A stretch of 64,000 nt of DNA from Acidobacteriota bacterium (GTDB lineage: Bacteria > Acidobacteriota > Aminicenantia > Aminicenantales > Saccharicenantaceae). The DNA is taken from the NCBI GenBank assembly GCA_022711665.1, contig JAKLEN010000002.1, forward strand, positions 124,001 through 188,000, written 5' to 3'. The notes under the pieces are model-generated. The model saw only the letters and a list, made by a program, of their open reading frames with translations, searched no databases and had not been told where the DNA came from. Below are positions 44,601 to 52,461 of the stretch, piece by piece. Numbering within the stretch: position 1 is the first letter of the stretch; each line of letters begins with the position of its first letter. The position numbers and the translations under genes were made by a program.

Positions 44601-45053
44601 CTGGTACTCGTCCCAGCTCCTCTCCAGCAGGACCCTGTCCTCGTGCTCCTCGATCTCGCGGAAGTCGGGATCGATCCCGGCCTCGATCGGGCGCTCGCGG
44701 AGGAGCCGGGCGCAGAAAGAGTGGATGGTCCCGATGAAGGACCGCTCGAGGCCGGTCAGGGCGGCGTCCAGCCGGGCCCGGGCCTCCTCGTCCTTCTCCT
44801 CGAGCCGGGCCCGCTCGAGGGCCACCTGGAAGCGGCCGCGCAGCTCGGCCGCGGCCTTGCGGGTGAAGGTCACCGCGGCCAGGGTCTCGATGGAGGCGCG
44901 GCCGGAGGCCAGCAGGGCGACCATCCGCTCGACCAGGCTCCGGGTCTTGCCCGAGCCGGCCCCGGCCTCGACCAGAAAGGTCGTGCCGAGGTCGCCGCGG
45001 ATGCGGTCGCGGGCGGCCTGGTCGGGCGGAGGAACGTTCCTGGCGGCGATCAT
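41640..45053 (-). CDS. addA: AddA-like helicase-nuclease
   Basis: 1137 residues. It starts with a UvrD-type superfamily 1 helicase: Walker A EAGAGSGKT, motif Ia VTFTRKAAAELRGR, motif II LVDEFQDTDPIQ, GDPKQSIYRFRRAD and the later VAATRARDLL. The C-terminal RecB-type nuclease has GAIDLVFEEPDGWVIADYKTD near residue 1065, with the D, E/D and K of the PD-(D/E)XK centre. Together with the upstream AddB-like protein it should resect double-strand breaks for RecA loading. The start overlaps the AddB stop by four bases. Confidence 0.9.
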   Translation of the reverse strand: MIAARNVPPPDQAARDRIRGDLGTTFLVEAGAGSGKTRSLVERMVALLASGRASIETLAAVTFTRKAAAELRGRFQVALERARLEEKDEEARARLDAALTGLERSFIGTIHSFCARLLRERPIEAGIDPDFREIEEHEDRVLLERSWDEYQAKARLRNEAALAGLDEAGLQPSDLEEAFKTVAQFPDVEPAPGRLEPPRLEPVRGALEKLIDLASALVPRDRPENGRDDLQKLFVRLFRRRRNLGFDDPRLLMESVELFDKKLGVTKNRWAAKDDAERLLAAALEFQETVAAPALRDWREFRHSRALAFLGPAVRYYAERRRAEGRLNFQDQLMLAAGLLRDNPEVRRYFRKRFHPILVDEFQDTDPIQAEILFLLTGTRDEEKDWTRLAPAPGSLFLVGDPKQSIYRFRRADIDIYNLVKDRITDSGGEVLALSANFRSLAPIAEWVNPLFDPAAGGALPERADAYQAGFMPLRARRGRGAGPLAGVFKASVPAVSRNAKKEITAIDASRLAGFVAWALDGHLLIDDGGVPRPAGPGDFLVLFRYKDRMDAYARRLEELGVPFEIAGSDAFAESSEIAEIMNLMRALDDPDDPVAAVAVLRGLFFGLSDQELLEHRAGGGGFCCLGARGDEAGAAGARQALAVLRGWRELVLRVPPSVALETILQQSGLLNHLASAPMGESRAGNVLKLLEVLRSRESEDMTSFAAAVAFMDEWVGAQPIEEMSLSPGRRDAVRLMNLHKAKGLEAPVVWLANPAGCPDFEPDRHVRRTGGKPLGHFRFTRPAGEYRTKTVCQSAGWERSAAEETKYGDAEEDRLMYVAATRARDLLVISAYCGDLGARAAWSTLERGLADLEELPAAAPGAGAGREPRAAAAAGRRKAVKPGEVIKARQELRRRMTGASLASSLRDTVTALARREAEPPAWAKGGLGLWGSEVHVMLKILAASRPGPGRPPSAAGAGKEEALVRLARNVLAASGRGPAEAGELAAHVRGILGSPFWARVLEAGRRFYETPFSIVVRPGEPGYEELAAAVGPVPAAGGRPVTPVPGAPVSLAGAIDLVFEEPDGWVIADYKTDRLPRAVEEAAGEDREAALAVLVDHYRPQVRLYTRFWGRITGEKVKESGLYFTALDRWVRIGSD

Positions 45054-48000
45054 TTATATTCGTCCAGCTTCTTGTAGGCCTCGAAGATCGCGATATCGGC
45101 TTCGGCCAGGCCCTTCATCTTGTTCTTGGTCCCCTCCGCCCCGCCGGAGACGCAGACGCGGCGATAATCGCAGAAGCCGCACTTGGCCTCCGGCCCGGCG
45201 AGGAAATAGCCCTTTTCGAGAAGGGCCAGGAGGTCGCCGAGGAGGTGCCGCAGCCGGGCCCGGTCGAAGTCCCGGATCATGATCTCGTGGCCCTCGCCGC
45301 TGAGGGACGTGAAGAGGTAGCCGCTCTCGACGACGCGGGGCGCCGAACCCGGCCGCTCCCGGGCCAGCATCCGTTCGAGGGCCACGGCGTAGAGGGCCGG
45401 CTGCAGGTTCCGGCCGCGGCCGAACTGGACGGCGTCCTCGTAGGGCGCGGGGCTGCCCGTCTTGTAGTCGATGATCCGGTACTCGTCGGGGCCGAGGCGG
45501 TCGACGCGGTCGATGACGCCCCGGAAGAGGAACGATCGGCCGTCCGGCAGGGCCATCTCCTCCCTCTCGATGGGCTTTTCGAAGGCCAGCGGCCGGCCCT
45601 TGGTCTCGCGCTTCTGCTCGAAATCGAGGAAGATCCGGAGCGCCCTGTCGACGTCTTTCCGCTCGGCCTCGAAGATCTCGTCGGACGGCGGCGGGATGCG
45701 CCGGCGGGTCGCGGCGATCTCCCGTTCGGCGATGCGCCGCATGAGCGGCGCGTGCCGGGCGGCCTCGACGCCCTCGCCGCCGGCGGCCACCTCGGTCATG
45801 AAGGCGCAGAGGACCGCGTGGACGAGGTTGCCCCGCTGGAGCGGGTCGAGCCAGCGCGACCGGTCGTAGGCGACCTCCTCCGGCGCCTGGACGCCGAGGA
45901 CATGCCGCAGGAAATAGGCGAAGGGGCACTTGGCCAGCTGTTCCAGCCGGGTCGGCGACATGACCGCCGTCCGGCCGGCCAGGGGGTCGACCTCGGCCCG
46001 GAGCGGCCCGATGTCGACGATGCCGTCGTAGGCCGTGAGCCCGGCGCCGGCCCTGGCCTCGGCCGCGGCCAGGCCGGCGGCCAGGCCCGGAAAGTTGGCC
46101 GCGATAGTCAGGGCGCCGTCCGGGCGGGGGTCGGCCGCCAGCCGGTCCAGCCACCAGTCGGGCTCGTCGAAGGCCCGCTCCGGCCCGCCAGGCCGGAAGC
46201 CGGCGGCTTCGGGCAGCCCGGCCTCGAGGGCGCCGTAATCGAGCTTGGCGTCGCCGCGGTTCAGCCGGAAAGCCTGGAGCACGACCGAAGAGGGGAACGA
46301 GGCCCGGCCGTCGACGAGATCGAAGGAGGAATAGCTCAGGGTCACCCGGCCGCGCAGGGAAGCCAGGACGGCGGCCAATCCGAACAGGCGCGACCGCAGG
46401 ACGTCGGCCGAGGACGGCAGCCCCTCCGACAGGCCGGCCCGCTCCTCGTCGAGGAGGACCGGGTCCTGGAGGCCTCGGCCGGGGAAAGCGGCCTCGTCGA
46501 GCCCGGCCACGAACGTGACCGGACGGCCCGACCGGCCGCCCGTCGCCAGGCCGGCGACGTGAAGATGGCCCGGCAGTGACGGCGAGGCCCCCACCCGGAG
46601 CGAGGCGCCGGCCGTCCTGACGAGGTCGAGGGCTTCCTTCAGGGGCAGGCGCGGGAACCGGCCCTCGGCCGCGAACTCCTCCAGCCGCTCGAGGAGCGCC
46701 TCGGCGGCCCGCCGGTCGATCTCGTCGCCGCTTTGCCCGTGGTCCCGGAGGAGCCGGGCGAAGGCCCGGCAGAGCCCCGGAAGGTCGCAGGCGCCGGCGG
46801 CATCGGGCTCGGGGACGAGGGCCAGGATCCGGCCGACGGCGGCCGCCAGCGACTCGATCTCGGCGATGGAATCCAGGAGCGCGGCCCGCCGCCCCTCGCC
46901 GTCCCCGTCCCCGTCGTCGTCGCCGCCGCGGCGCGCCTTCAGGACCTCCAGGTCGGCCTGCCGGGCGTCCCGGAGGGCGGCCAGGCGATCGGCGTAGCGT
47001 TCGCGGCCCCAGCCGATCATGGCGCTCCGAAGATGGCGGCAGGCCGTGCGGGCCGGGAGCGGCGGCCCCGAGGGACCGGGCGGCAGGACCAGGTCGCCGT
47101 TCTCGAGCAGCCGGCAGAGGCCGTCGGCGGAGAAGTTGTCGGCCAGCCACGCCGCCAGCCCGAAGAACAGCCGCCCGGGCGAGGTGAAGGACACGGGCAG
47201 GCCGTCCCCGAACGTGACCGGCAGATTGGTGCGGGCGGCCAGCAGATGGAAGATCGTCTGATGGCCCGTTCCCGGCGGCGTCAGGACCTCGACCTGGTCG
47301 AAGGGGATCCTGGCGGCGTAGATCCGGCGCAGGATCTCGCGGCACTCGTTGGCCGGACCGAGGGCCCGGAAGATCTCGATCTCCGTCTCCTTCGCCCGCG
47401 CCTCGGGAACGGCCCGGCCCGGGTCGAAGAGCCAGGACAGGCGGCCGGCCGCCGCGGCGTCCGCGACCGGCGGCGCCGGCCAGGGCGCGGGCGGCCGTTC
47501 CAGGCCGAAGACGGGCTCGCCGGGGACCAGGACGAGGCGGTCGCCGGCGGCCGACCGGATCAGCGCGGCTTCGAGGCGGCCGAGCTGCAGGTCGGCCGGG
47601 CACAGGATCCAGGCCGGATCGGCCATGGGCCCAAGCTTGGCGGCGGCGGCCAGCAGACCGGCCAGGTCGAGCCGTCCCTCCTCGTCGAGCGCCCGCTCGT
47701 AACGGCCGAGGAGCAGGGCCAGCTCGCGGCCCTTCTGCGGCACGAGGAAGAGCTCGGGCCGGAGGTCGGCGCTCGTCCGGCCGTCCAGGCGCAGCTCCCG
47801 GACGGCCCCGTGGAGAGCCCGGGCCAGGCCCGGCGAAGAACCGGCCCGGCCGAAATACCCGAGCTCGCCCGCGGCCAGGAGCTCGCGGAACAGGCGGTCC
47901 GTCAGGGCCAGCTCGGCCGACGGCGTCAGCGGGCGGGCCGCGCCCTCTCCCCCGCTCCGCCCCAGGACCTCGGCCGCCAGGGCCGCCGTCGTGACGAAGC

Positions 48001-48142
48001 GCAGGTTGACCCAGGCGCCGGCTTGGCGGGCCAGGGCCTCGCCGATCTCGCGGCCGGCGCCGAAGGCGGGGACGATCAGGATCTTCTCGTCGAGCGGGTG
48101 GCCGCGGCAGAAGCCCGCCAGGAAACGGACCAGGGCGCTCAT
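45050..48142 (-). CDS. addB: AddB-like nuclease subunit with Fe-S cluster
   Basis: 1030 residues. The N-terminal helicase-like fold lacks an intact Walker A: the first loop reads VPAFGAGREIGEAL rather than GxxGxGKT. This suggests a structural, Chi-recognising domain as in AddB or RexB. The C-terminal nuclease holds RIIDYKTGS. The Fe-S staple is the early Cys in LAKCPFAYFLRH plus C-GF-C-DYRRV-C near residue 1000 (Cx2Cx5C). It overlaps both neighbours by four bases (methyltransferase upstream, AddA downstream), forming a tight operon. Confidence 0.87.
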   Translation of the reverse strand: MSALVRFLAGFCRGHPLDEKILIVPAFGAGREIGEALARQAGAWVNLRFVTTAALAAEVLGRSGGEGAARPLTPSAELALTDRLFRELLAAGELGYFGRAGSSPGLARALHGAVRELRLDGRTSADLRPELFLVPQKGRELALLLGRYERALDEEGRLDLAGLLAAAAKLGPMADPAWILCPADLQLGRLEAALIRSAAGDRLVLVPGEPVFGLERPPAPWPAPPVADAAAAGRLSWLFDPGRAVPEARAKETEIEIFRALGPANECREILRRIYAARIPFDQVEVLTPPGTGHQTIFHLLAARTNLPVTFGDGLPVSFTSPGRLFFGLAAWLADNFSADGLCRLLENGDLVLPPGPSGPPLPARTACRHLRSAMIGWGRERYADRLAALRDARQADLEVLKARRGGDDDGDGDGEGRRAALLDSIAEIESLAAAVGRILALVPEPDAAGACDLPGLCRAFARLLRDHGQSGDEIDRRAAEALLERLEEFAAEGRFPRLPLKEALDLVRTAGASLRVGASPSLPGHLHVAGLATGGRSGRPVTFVAGLDEAAFPGRGLQDPVLLDEERAGLSEGLPSSADVLRSRLFGLAAVLASLRGRVTLSYSSFDLVDGRASFPSSVVLQAFRLNRGDAKLDYGALEAGLPEAAGFRPGGPERAFDEPDWWLDRLAADPRPDGALTIAANFPGLAAGLAAAEARAGAGLTAYDGIVDIGPLRAEVDPLAGRTAVMSPTRLEQLAKCPFAYFLRHVLGVQAPEEVAYDRSRWLDPLQRGNLVHAVLCAFMTEVAAGGEGVEAARHAPLMRRIAEREIAATRRRIPPPSDEIFEAERKDVDRALRIFLDFEQKRETKGRPLAFEKPIEREEMALPDGRSFLFRGVIDRVDRLGPDEYRIIDYKTGSPAPYEDAVQFGRGRNLQPALYAVALERMLARERPGSAPRVVESGYLFTSLSGEGHEIMIRDFDRARLRHLLGDLLALLEKGYFLAGPEAKCGFCDYRRVCVSGGAEGTKNKMKGLAEADIAIFEAYKKLDEYK

Positions 48143-49026
48143 CGCTTCCCCGGCATCCGGTAGAGGATGACGCGATGGTCGCGGCCGCCGCCGCCGGGCA
48201 GGACCTCGGTCCGGACGATGCGGTCATCCCAGCCGGGGATCTTGTAGTCGTGGGAGACGATGCGGGCGCCCGGCCGCAGGTCGCGCTCGAAGGCCGGGAT
48301 GAGGGTCTCGAGCGACTCCGGCAGCAGGTAGAGGAGCAGGACCGTGGCCTCGGTCAGGCCGGCCTTGGTGGCGTCCAGCTGGAGGAAGCGGACGAGATGC
48401 TCGACGCCTTCCCGTTCGGCCGAGGCCCGGCACTGCTCGAGGAGGGCGGGGTCGAGCTCGATGCCGACGCCGCGGCAGCCGCGGGTCCGGGCCGCGGCGA
48501 TGACCAGCCGGCCGTCGCCGCAGCCGAGATCATAGACGACATCCTTGGGGCCGACCTCGGCCAGCGCGATCATCCGGTCCGCGACCTCGGGCGGCGTCGG
48601 AACGTAGGGCGCCAGGTCGGCCGCGTCCTCCAGGCCGTGGGCGCCGGGATAGACCCGGACGACGCCGGCCTCGTCGTAGCGGAAGGAGTAGGGCCTGCCG
48701 GGATGCACGAGGTAGCTCGTCGTGCGCCGGCCGCTGTCGAACGTGATCTCGACCGGCACGGCCGTGGCGATCCGGTCCACGGCGCCGACGCCCAGGGTCC
48801 GGGTGCGGGGCGGGGCGCCGGGACGGCCCGGGACGATCTTGTAGGTGATGGGCTTTTTGGTCACGTTCCGGAGGGTGGCCTCTTCCCGGAACGAAGCCGG
48901 CGACGGCGGCCCGGCCGTCAGGTCGAGGCGGTTCTCCGGCTGGCGCCCCGGCCGGCCGACGAAGAAGGCCAGCGCGGCCAGGATGATGAAGGCGGCGGCC
49001 AAGACCGCCTGGATGATGCGCTTCAA
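48139..49026 (-). CDS. Membrane-anchored class I SAM methyltransferase
   Basis: 295 residues. One N-terminal membrane helix (VLAAAFIILAALAFFVG) is followed by about 110 residues of a beta-rich segment (TYKIVPGRPGAPPRT onwards). The Rossmann methyltransferase has motif I VVYDLGCGDGRLV and the following GVGIELDPALL acidic residue. The methyl acceptor is unknown; the fold resembles small histone-methyltransferase-like or ubiquinone-type enzymes. If the helix is a signal anchor, the active domain would be outside the cytoplasm, which is odd for a SAM enzyme; the orientation is unsettled. Its stop overlaps addB. Confidence 0.78.
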   Translation of the reverse strand: MKRIIQAVLAAAFIILAALAFFVGRPGRQPENRLDLTAGPPSPASFREEATLRNVTKKPITYKIVPGRPGAPPRTRTLGVGAVDRIATAVPVEITFDSGRRTTSYLVHPGRPYSFRYDEAGVVRVYPGAHGLEDAADLAPYVPTPPEVADRMIALAEVGPKDVVYDLGCGDGRLVIAAARTRGCRGVGIELDPALLEQCRASAEREGVEHLVRFLQLDATKAGLTEATVLLLYLLPESLETLIPAFERDLRPGARIVSHDYKIPGWDDRIVRTEVLPGGGGRDHRVILYRMPGKR

Positions 49027-49065
49027 GATCTTTGTCCTTGCCCGTTCCCGGTGACCGTCGCTTCA

Positions 49066-49094
49066 AAGGTAGAATACGGCCGCCGGGATGTCAA
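49066..49094 (-). promoter_or_regulatory. Promoter of the methyltransferase-addB-addA operon
   Basis: On the minus strand TTGACA (49094-49089), a 17-base spacer and TACCTT (49071-49066). The -10 is poor, consistent with low expression of repair genes. Confidence 0.5.
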
Positions 49095-49109
49095 TGTCCC
49101 GGCGGGCAG

Positions 49110-49133
49110 GACGGCCGGCCGCTCCCGGCCGTC
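49110..49133 (-). terminator. Hairpin at the end of the SPFH operon
   Basis: A 9-bp perfect stem (GACGGCCGG/CCGGCCGTC, 49110-49118 and 49125-49133) with a 6-base loop begins at the stop codon of the 23-residue peptide gene. No T-run follows, so termination may need Rho, or the hairpin stabilises the mRNA end. Confidence 0.5.
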
Positions 49134-49203
49134 AGAACAGCACCAGGAGCACGGCCACTAACGCCAGGGTGGTCCAGACAAGGACCCGGACGACGGTTCT
49201 CAT
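49132..49203 (-). CDS. 23-residue single-membrane-span micropeptide
   Basis: A tiny frame whose product is one hydrophobic helix with Arg at positions 2 and 6 ([17 protein letters not shown], then more Leu/Val and Phe at the end). The positive N-terminus suggests a cytoplasmic N-terminus. Its ATG overlaps the TGA of the ribbon-helix-helix gene (ATGA), and AGGAG lies nine bases upstream. It is the third gene of an SPFH operon, so it may be a regulatory or structural partner of the SPFH membrane protein. No family is recognised. A hairpin starts at its stop codon. Confidence 0.55.
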   Translation of the reverse strand: MRTVVRVLVWTTLALVAVLLVLF

Positions 49204-49370
49204 TTCGGCTTCTCCTGTCCCCGGGCCAGGCGGCCGGCCTTCCGGACCGCCTCCTTGAGGACATATTCCATCTGGGCGTTGATGCTTCGCATCTCGTCGG
49301 CCGCCCACTTTTCGAGGGCGTCGTAGAGCTCGGCGTCGAGCCGCAGAAGGAACTTCTTCTTATCGGTCAA
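49200..49370 (-). CDS. Arc-like ribbon-helix-helix DNA-binding protein
   Basis: 56 residues from TTG 49370; an in-frame stop lies two codons upstream, so no longer form exists. The sequence [19 protein letters not shown] forms the ribbon and first helix, and [19 protein letters not shown] the second, an exact match to the Arc/MetJ-type fold. It follows the SPFH stop by 13 bases, and Arc-type genes beside SPFH genes are a recurring pair. It probably represses its own operon through the three half-sites at 50279-50306. Its stop overlaps the micropeptide start. Confidence 0.8.
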   Translation of the reverse strand: MTDKKKFLLRLDAELYDALEKWAADEMRSINAQMEYVLKEAVRKAGRLARGQEKPK

Positions 49371-49383
49371 GGCTCACGATCTC

Positions 49384-50262
49384 TCAGGCGTAGAGCGTCC
49401 CCGTATTGACGATCGGGTGCATCTCGGTCTCCGAGACGAGGGCCACCAGGAGGTTGTTGACCATGGCCGCCTTCTTGTCCTCGTCGAGCTTGATGACGCC
49501 CTGGACCTCGAGGCTGCGCAGGGCCATCTCGACCATGCCCACGGCGCCGTCGACGATCTTGGCCCGGGCGGCGATGATGGCCTCGGCCTGCTGGCGGCGG
49601 AGCATGGCCTGGGCGATCTCGGGGGCGTAGGCCAGGTGCGACAGCCGGGCCTCGACGACGTGGATGCCGGCCACCTCGAGGCGGTTCTGGACATGCTCCT
49701 TGAGCTTGCCCGCGATCTCGTCGGGATTGGCCCGCAGGGACTCCGTGTCCTTGTCGTGGGCGTCGTAGGGATAGTGGGTGGCTAGCTGGCGGATGGCCGT
49801 CTCGCCCTGGATGGCCACGAAGTTCTGGTAGCTCTCGACGTTGAACAGGGCCTTGGCCGAATCAACGACGTGCCAGACGATGACGGCGGCGATCTCGATG
49901 GGATTGCCCAGGGCGTCGTTAACCTTGATCGTCTCGCTGTTGAAGTTGAAGATGCGCAAGGTCACCTTTTTCTTGACGACGAAGGGGTTGGTCCAGTAGA
50001 AGCCGGCGTTCTGGGCGCTGCCGATATACTTGCCGAGGAAGGTGAAGACCTTGGACTCGTTCGGGTGGATGAGAAAGAATCCGCCGAAGGTCAGGAAGAC
50101 GAGCATACAGCCCGCCACGGCGAGGATCATCCCGCCCGTCGTGCCGGCGCGGTCGACATGGGTGACGAGGTGCCGGGCGCTGAAGATGAAGACGACGAGG
50201 TCGATGGCGGCCATGACCAGGCCGTTGACGACGAAGACTTTCTTTTCCCGGATATCTTTCAT
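49384..50262 (-). CDS. SPFH/band-7 membrane protein
   Basis: 292 residues from ATG 50262, chosen because AAGGAGG lies seven bases upstream; the further ATG at 50286 lies next to the -10 box. Two membrane helices (about 9-29 and 45-66) precede the SPFH domain ([24 protein letters not shown] to [11 protein letters not shown]), with a helical coiled segment rich in Ala/Glu near residues 205-245. It likely forms a membrane microdomain scaffold. It is first gene of an operon with an RHH repressor and a micropeptide. Its promoter carries a three-part operator. Confidence 0.87.
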   Translation of the reverse strand: MKDIREKKVFVVNGLVMAAIDLVVFIFSARHLVTHVDRAGTTGGMILAVAGCMLVFLTFGGFFLIHPNESKVFTFLGKYIGSAQNAGFYWTNPFVVKKKVTLRIFNFNSETIKVNDALGNPIEIAAVIVWHVVDSAKALFNVESYQNFVAIQGETAIRQLATHYPYDAHDKDTESLRANPDEIAGKLKEHVQNRLEVAGIHVVEARLSHLAYAPEIAQAMLRRQQAEAIIAARAKIVDGAVGMVEMALRSLEVQGVIKLDEDKKAAMVNNLLVALVSETEMHPIVNTGTLYA

Positions 50263-50276
50263 GGAGACCTCCTTGA

Positions 50277-50308
50277 TTAATATCACTATAATATCATTAC
50301 GATATTAA
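50277..50308. promoter_or_regulatory. Three-part operator in the SPFH promoter
   Basis: The half-site AATATC occurs at 50279-50284 and 50290-50295, and its complement GATATT at 50301-50306, at exact 11-base steps. The outer arms extend to TTAATATC/GATATTAA. One helical turn between half-sites on the same face of DNA is what tandem ribbon-helix-helix dimers need. The array spans from the -10 box to the -35 box. Confidence 0.65.
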
Positions 50309-50314
50309 TGTCAA
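50285..50314 (-). promoter_or_regulatory. SPFH operon promoter
   Basis: On the minus strand a perfect TTGACA (50314-50309), an 18-base A/T-rich spacer and TATAGT (50290-50285). The transcript would begin about 15 bases before the ATG. Confidence 0.75.
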
Positions 50315-50412
50315 GGGGGTTTTCCGGGGCAAGAAAGATCCTCCGGATGCCGGGCCCGGGCCGTTCGCCGGCCTCGGGCGCCCGGCGGGGAGACGGGGGC
50401 GAAAATGGGGGG

Positions 50413-51645
50413 CTAGGCGAAAAAGTCGCCGGGAATGTTCTTCAGCCGGCTGATATCCCGGACCCGGTCGGCGACGTCGAAGCCCTTGACGCAGGCGGCC
50501 GTGCAGCCGGCGCAATCTCCGCAGGGGTTGCCGTCGATCTCGAGGGACCCGACGAGCTCATGGGCGGCCTGGAGGTTGCGGTAGCCGTAGGCGTACATGT
50601 AGCCCCTCATGAGGTCGGGGATGGGCAGGGCCCGGGAACAGCCGGCGACGCAGCGGCCGCACTGCTGGCAGTAGAGGCCGGCCACCGATTCGCCCAGCCG
50701 GAGGTCCTTGATCTCCTCCGGGCTGAGACTGATGTCGGAGACGACCGACCAGTCCTCTTTGAGCTGGTCGAAGGTCGTGAAGCCCGGGACGGCCGTGGTG
50801 ACGTTGGGATCGTTGAGGACCCACTTGAGGGCGGCCCTCATGTTGATTTTCTGCGTCTTGGCCTTGTCCCAATAGACGCCGGCCTGGGTCTTCATGGCGA
50901 TGACGCCCAGCCCGGCCGCGGCCGCCTCGGCCACCGCCCGGCGCAGGTCCTCGCGGTAATCCATCATGAAGTTGTAGCCGGTCAGGATGACGTCGTAGGC
51001 CTTGGCGGCGATCGTGTAGCGGATGACGGCCGGCTCGTTGGCGTGGGTGGTGATGCCGACGAACCGGGCCTTGCCCGACTTCTTGGCCTTCTCGAAGGCG
51101 GCGATGACGCCCTCGTCCTGGACGTGCTCCGCCTCCGTGTTGTTGTGGAGGTAGAGGATATCGACATAATCGAGGCCCAAGCGCCCCAGGCAGACGTCGA
51201 GCTTGGCCAGGAAGGGCTTTTCGAAGGCCTCGCCCTTCAGGCCCACGAGGGCCTTGTCCCGGAAGGGGCCGTGGATCTTGGTCGCGACCAGGTACGAGTC
51301 CCGGGGCCGGCCCTTGACCACCTCGCCGATCATCTGCTCGTTCCGGCCGCGCTGATAGCCCCAGGCGGTGTCGAGGAGCGTGATCCCCGTGTCCAGGGCG
51401 GCCTGGACGACGGCGGGATTGTCGGCGTTCATGACGCCCATGCTGACGATCGGCATCTTGAGCCCGGTCCGGCCCAGGGTCCGGACGATGGGCCGTCCCC
51501 CGGCCTGCCCGGCGGAAGGAGCCGTCCCCTCCCCGCCCAGGGCGGCGGCCTTGACAACGCCCGGCGCGGCCCCGATCGCGGCCAGCCCGGTCAGCCCCTG
51601 TTTGAGGAAGCTCCTCCTGCCGAATCCGTTCGTCTTGTCGCTCAT
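50413..51645 (-). CDS. Tat-exported aldo/keto reductase with two ferredoxin-like clusters
   Basis: 410 residues. A twin-arginine signal (GRRSFLKQG then a hydrophobic Ala-rich stretch) sends the folded protein to the periplasm. The aldo/keto reductase barrel shows GVMNADNPAVVQAALDTGI, LDTAWGYQRG and YLHNN. The C-terminus holds two Cx2Cx2Cx3C sets (CQQCGRCVAGC and CGDCAGCTAAC), which should bind two [4Fe-4S] clusters. Electron-transfer-linked reduction or oxidation of a sugar or aldehyde is likely. ATG 51645 follows GGAGAAGAG. It has its own promoter, back to back with that of the next gene. Confidence 0.88.
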   Translation of the reverse strand: MSDKTNGFGRRSFLKQGLTGLAAIGAAPGVVKAAALGGEGTAPSAGQAGGRPIVRTLGRTGLKMPIVSMGVMNADNPAVVQAALDTGITLLDTAWGYQRGRNEQMIGEVVKGRPRDSYLVATKIHGPFRDKALVGLKGEAFEKPFLAKLDVCLGRLGLDYVDILYLHNNTEAEHVQDEGVIAAFEKAKKSGKARFVGITTHANEPAVIRYTIAAKAYDVILTGYNFMMDYREDLRRAVAEAAAAGLGVIAMKTQAGVYWDKAKTQKINMRAALKWVLNDPNVTTAVPGFTTFDQLKEDWSVVSDISLSPEEIKDLRLGESVAGLYCQQCGRCVAGCSRALPIPDLMRGYMYAYGYRNLQAAHELVGSLEIDGNPCGDCAGCTAACVKGFDVADRVRDISRLKNIPGDFFA

Positions 51646-51703
51646 CCTCTTCTCCTCCGGCCGGATTGTTCTCGATCGGGTCGACCCCGCGTCACAGGCT
51701 TCC

Positions 51704-51731
51704 ATTGTAACGGAGGAAGCCCGAATGTCAA
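51704..51731 (-). promoter_or_regulatory. Promoter of the aldo/keto reductase gene
   Basis: On the minus strand TTGACA (51731-51726), a 16-base spacer and TACAAT (51709-51704); about 55 bases of leader follow. Confidence 0.68.
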
Positions 51732-51757
51732 AAGCCGGCCGGCGCTGCCTCCGTCGT

Positions 51758-51785
51758 TTGACATTTCCCTCCCCGGGACTATACT
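51758..51785 (+). promoter_or_regulatory. Promoter of the 51797 gene, near-leaderless
   Basis: TTGACA (51758-51763), 16 bases and TATACT (51780-51785). The ATG starts 11 bases after the -10 box, so the mRNA leader would be only a few bases with no ribosome site. Confidence 0.68.
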
Positions 51786-51796
51786 TCGTTGCGGCC

Positions 51797-52405
51797 ATGA
51801 AGCGCGTTATCCCCGTCCTTCGCCCCGCCGGGCTCCTCCTCGCCGCCCTGGTCCTGGCCGGCCCGCCGGCCCCGGCCCAGATCGGCGCCCCGGTCTCCGA
51901 GTTCCCCATGCGGACGTTCTTCACCGTCCGCTCGGCCGAGCCCGACGCTTCGATCCCCGACGCCGTCCGGGAGCAGTTCGAGAAGGACGACGGCAGCCCC
52001 CTCAGGTCCGTGGTCATCGACCTCAACGGCGACGGCCGGCCCGAGAAGGTCGTTCTCTGCGGCGTCCCGGCCCAGTCGGGCGGCTACCAGTGGCTTGTCT
52101 TCGACCCGGCCGGCGGCGAAGGCCTCGGCCTCGTCGTCGGGGCCATCATCTTCGTCGGCCGCGAGACCGACGGCGGCTACGCCCGGCTCGAAACCTACTG
52201 GAGGCAGGGCGGGGACATGTCCATCGTCTCGCGCTACGCCTTCTCCAAGGGGCGCTACGGCCGGACCGGGACCCGGGCGCTGAGCCTGTGGGAGGCCAGC
52301 GAGTATTTCCGGGCCAAGGGGGCGCTCGACCTCGACCGGGAGCTCGTCGAGACCGGGATCAAAGAGCGCCAGGCGCCGCGGCCCGTCCCCTCGCCCATCC
52401 CCTGA
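51797..52405 (+). CDS. Small exported protein with a DxNxDG calcium-loop-like motif
   Basis: 202 residues with a signal peptide (GLLLAALVLAGPPAPAQ). A mature segment holds VVIDLNGDGRPEKVVLCG, whose DLNGDGRPE resembles the EF-hand-like or FG-GAP calcium loop found in many exported proteins. It also contains WLVFDPAGGEGLGLV and ARLETYWRQGG. No enzyme family is recognised. The start at 51797 is fixed by the -10 box 11 bases upstream. It is divergent from the aldo/keto reductase, and no partner gene follows closely on its strand except the small 95-residue gene. Confidence 0.68.
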   Translation: MKRVIPVLRPAGLLLAALVLAGPPAPAQIGAPVSEFPMRTFFTVRSAEPDASIPDAVREQFEKDDGSPLRSVVIDLNGDGRPEKVVLCGVPAQSGGYQWLVFDPAGGEGLGLVVGAIIFVGRETDGGYARLETYWRQGGDMSIVSRYAFSKGRYGRTGTRALSLWEASEYFRAKGALDLDRELVETGIKERQAPRPVPSPIP

Positions 52406-52461
52406 GAAGAAACCCGACCGCCGGTCGTCCTCTCTCATGACGCGACATGAAGGGAGGTCCC

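Noticed and set aside
45050..48142. A possible second active helicase in the AddB-like protein.
   Set aside because: The first loop lacks GxxGxGKT, so only the nuclease and Fe-S staple are supported.
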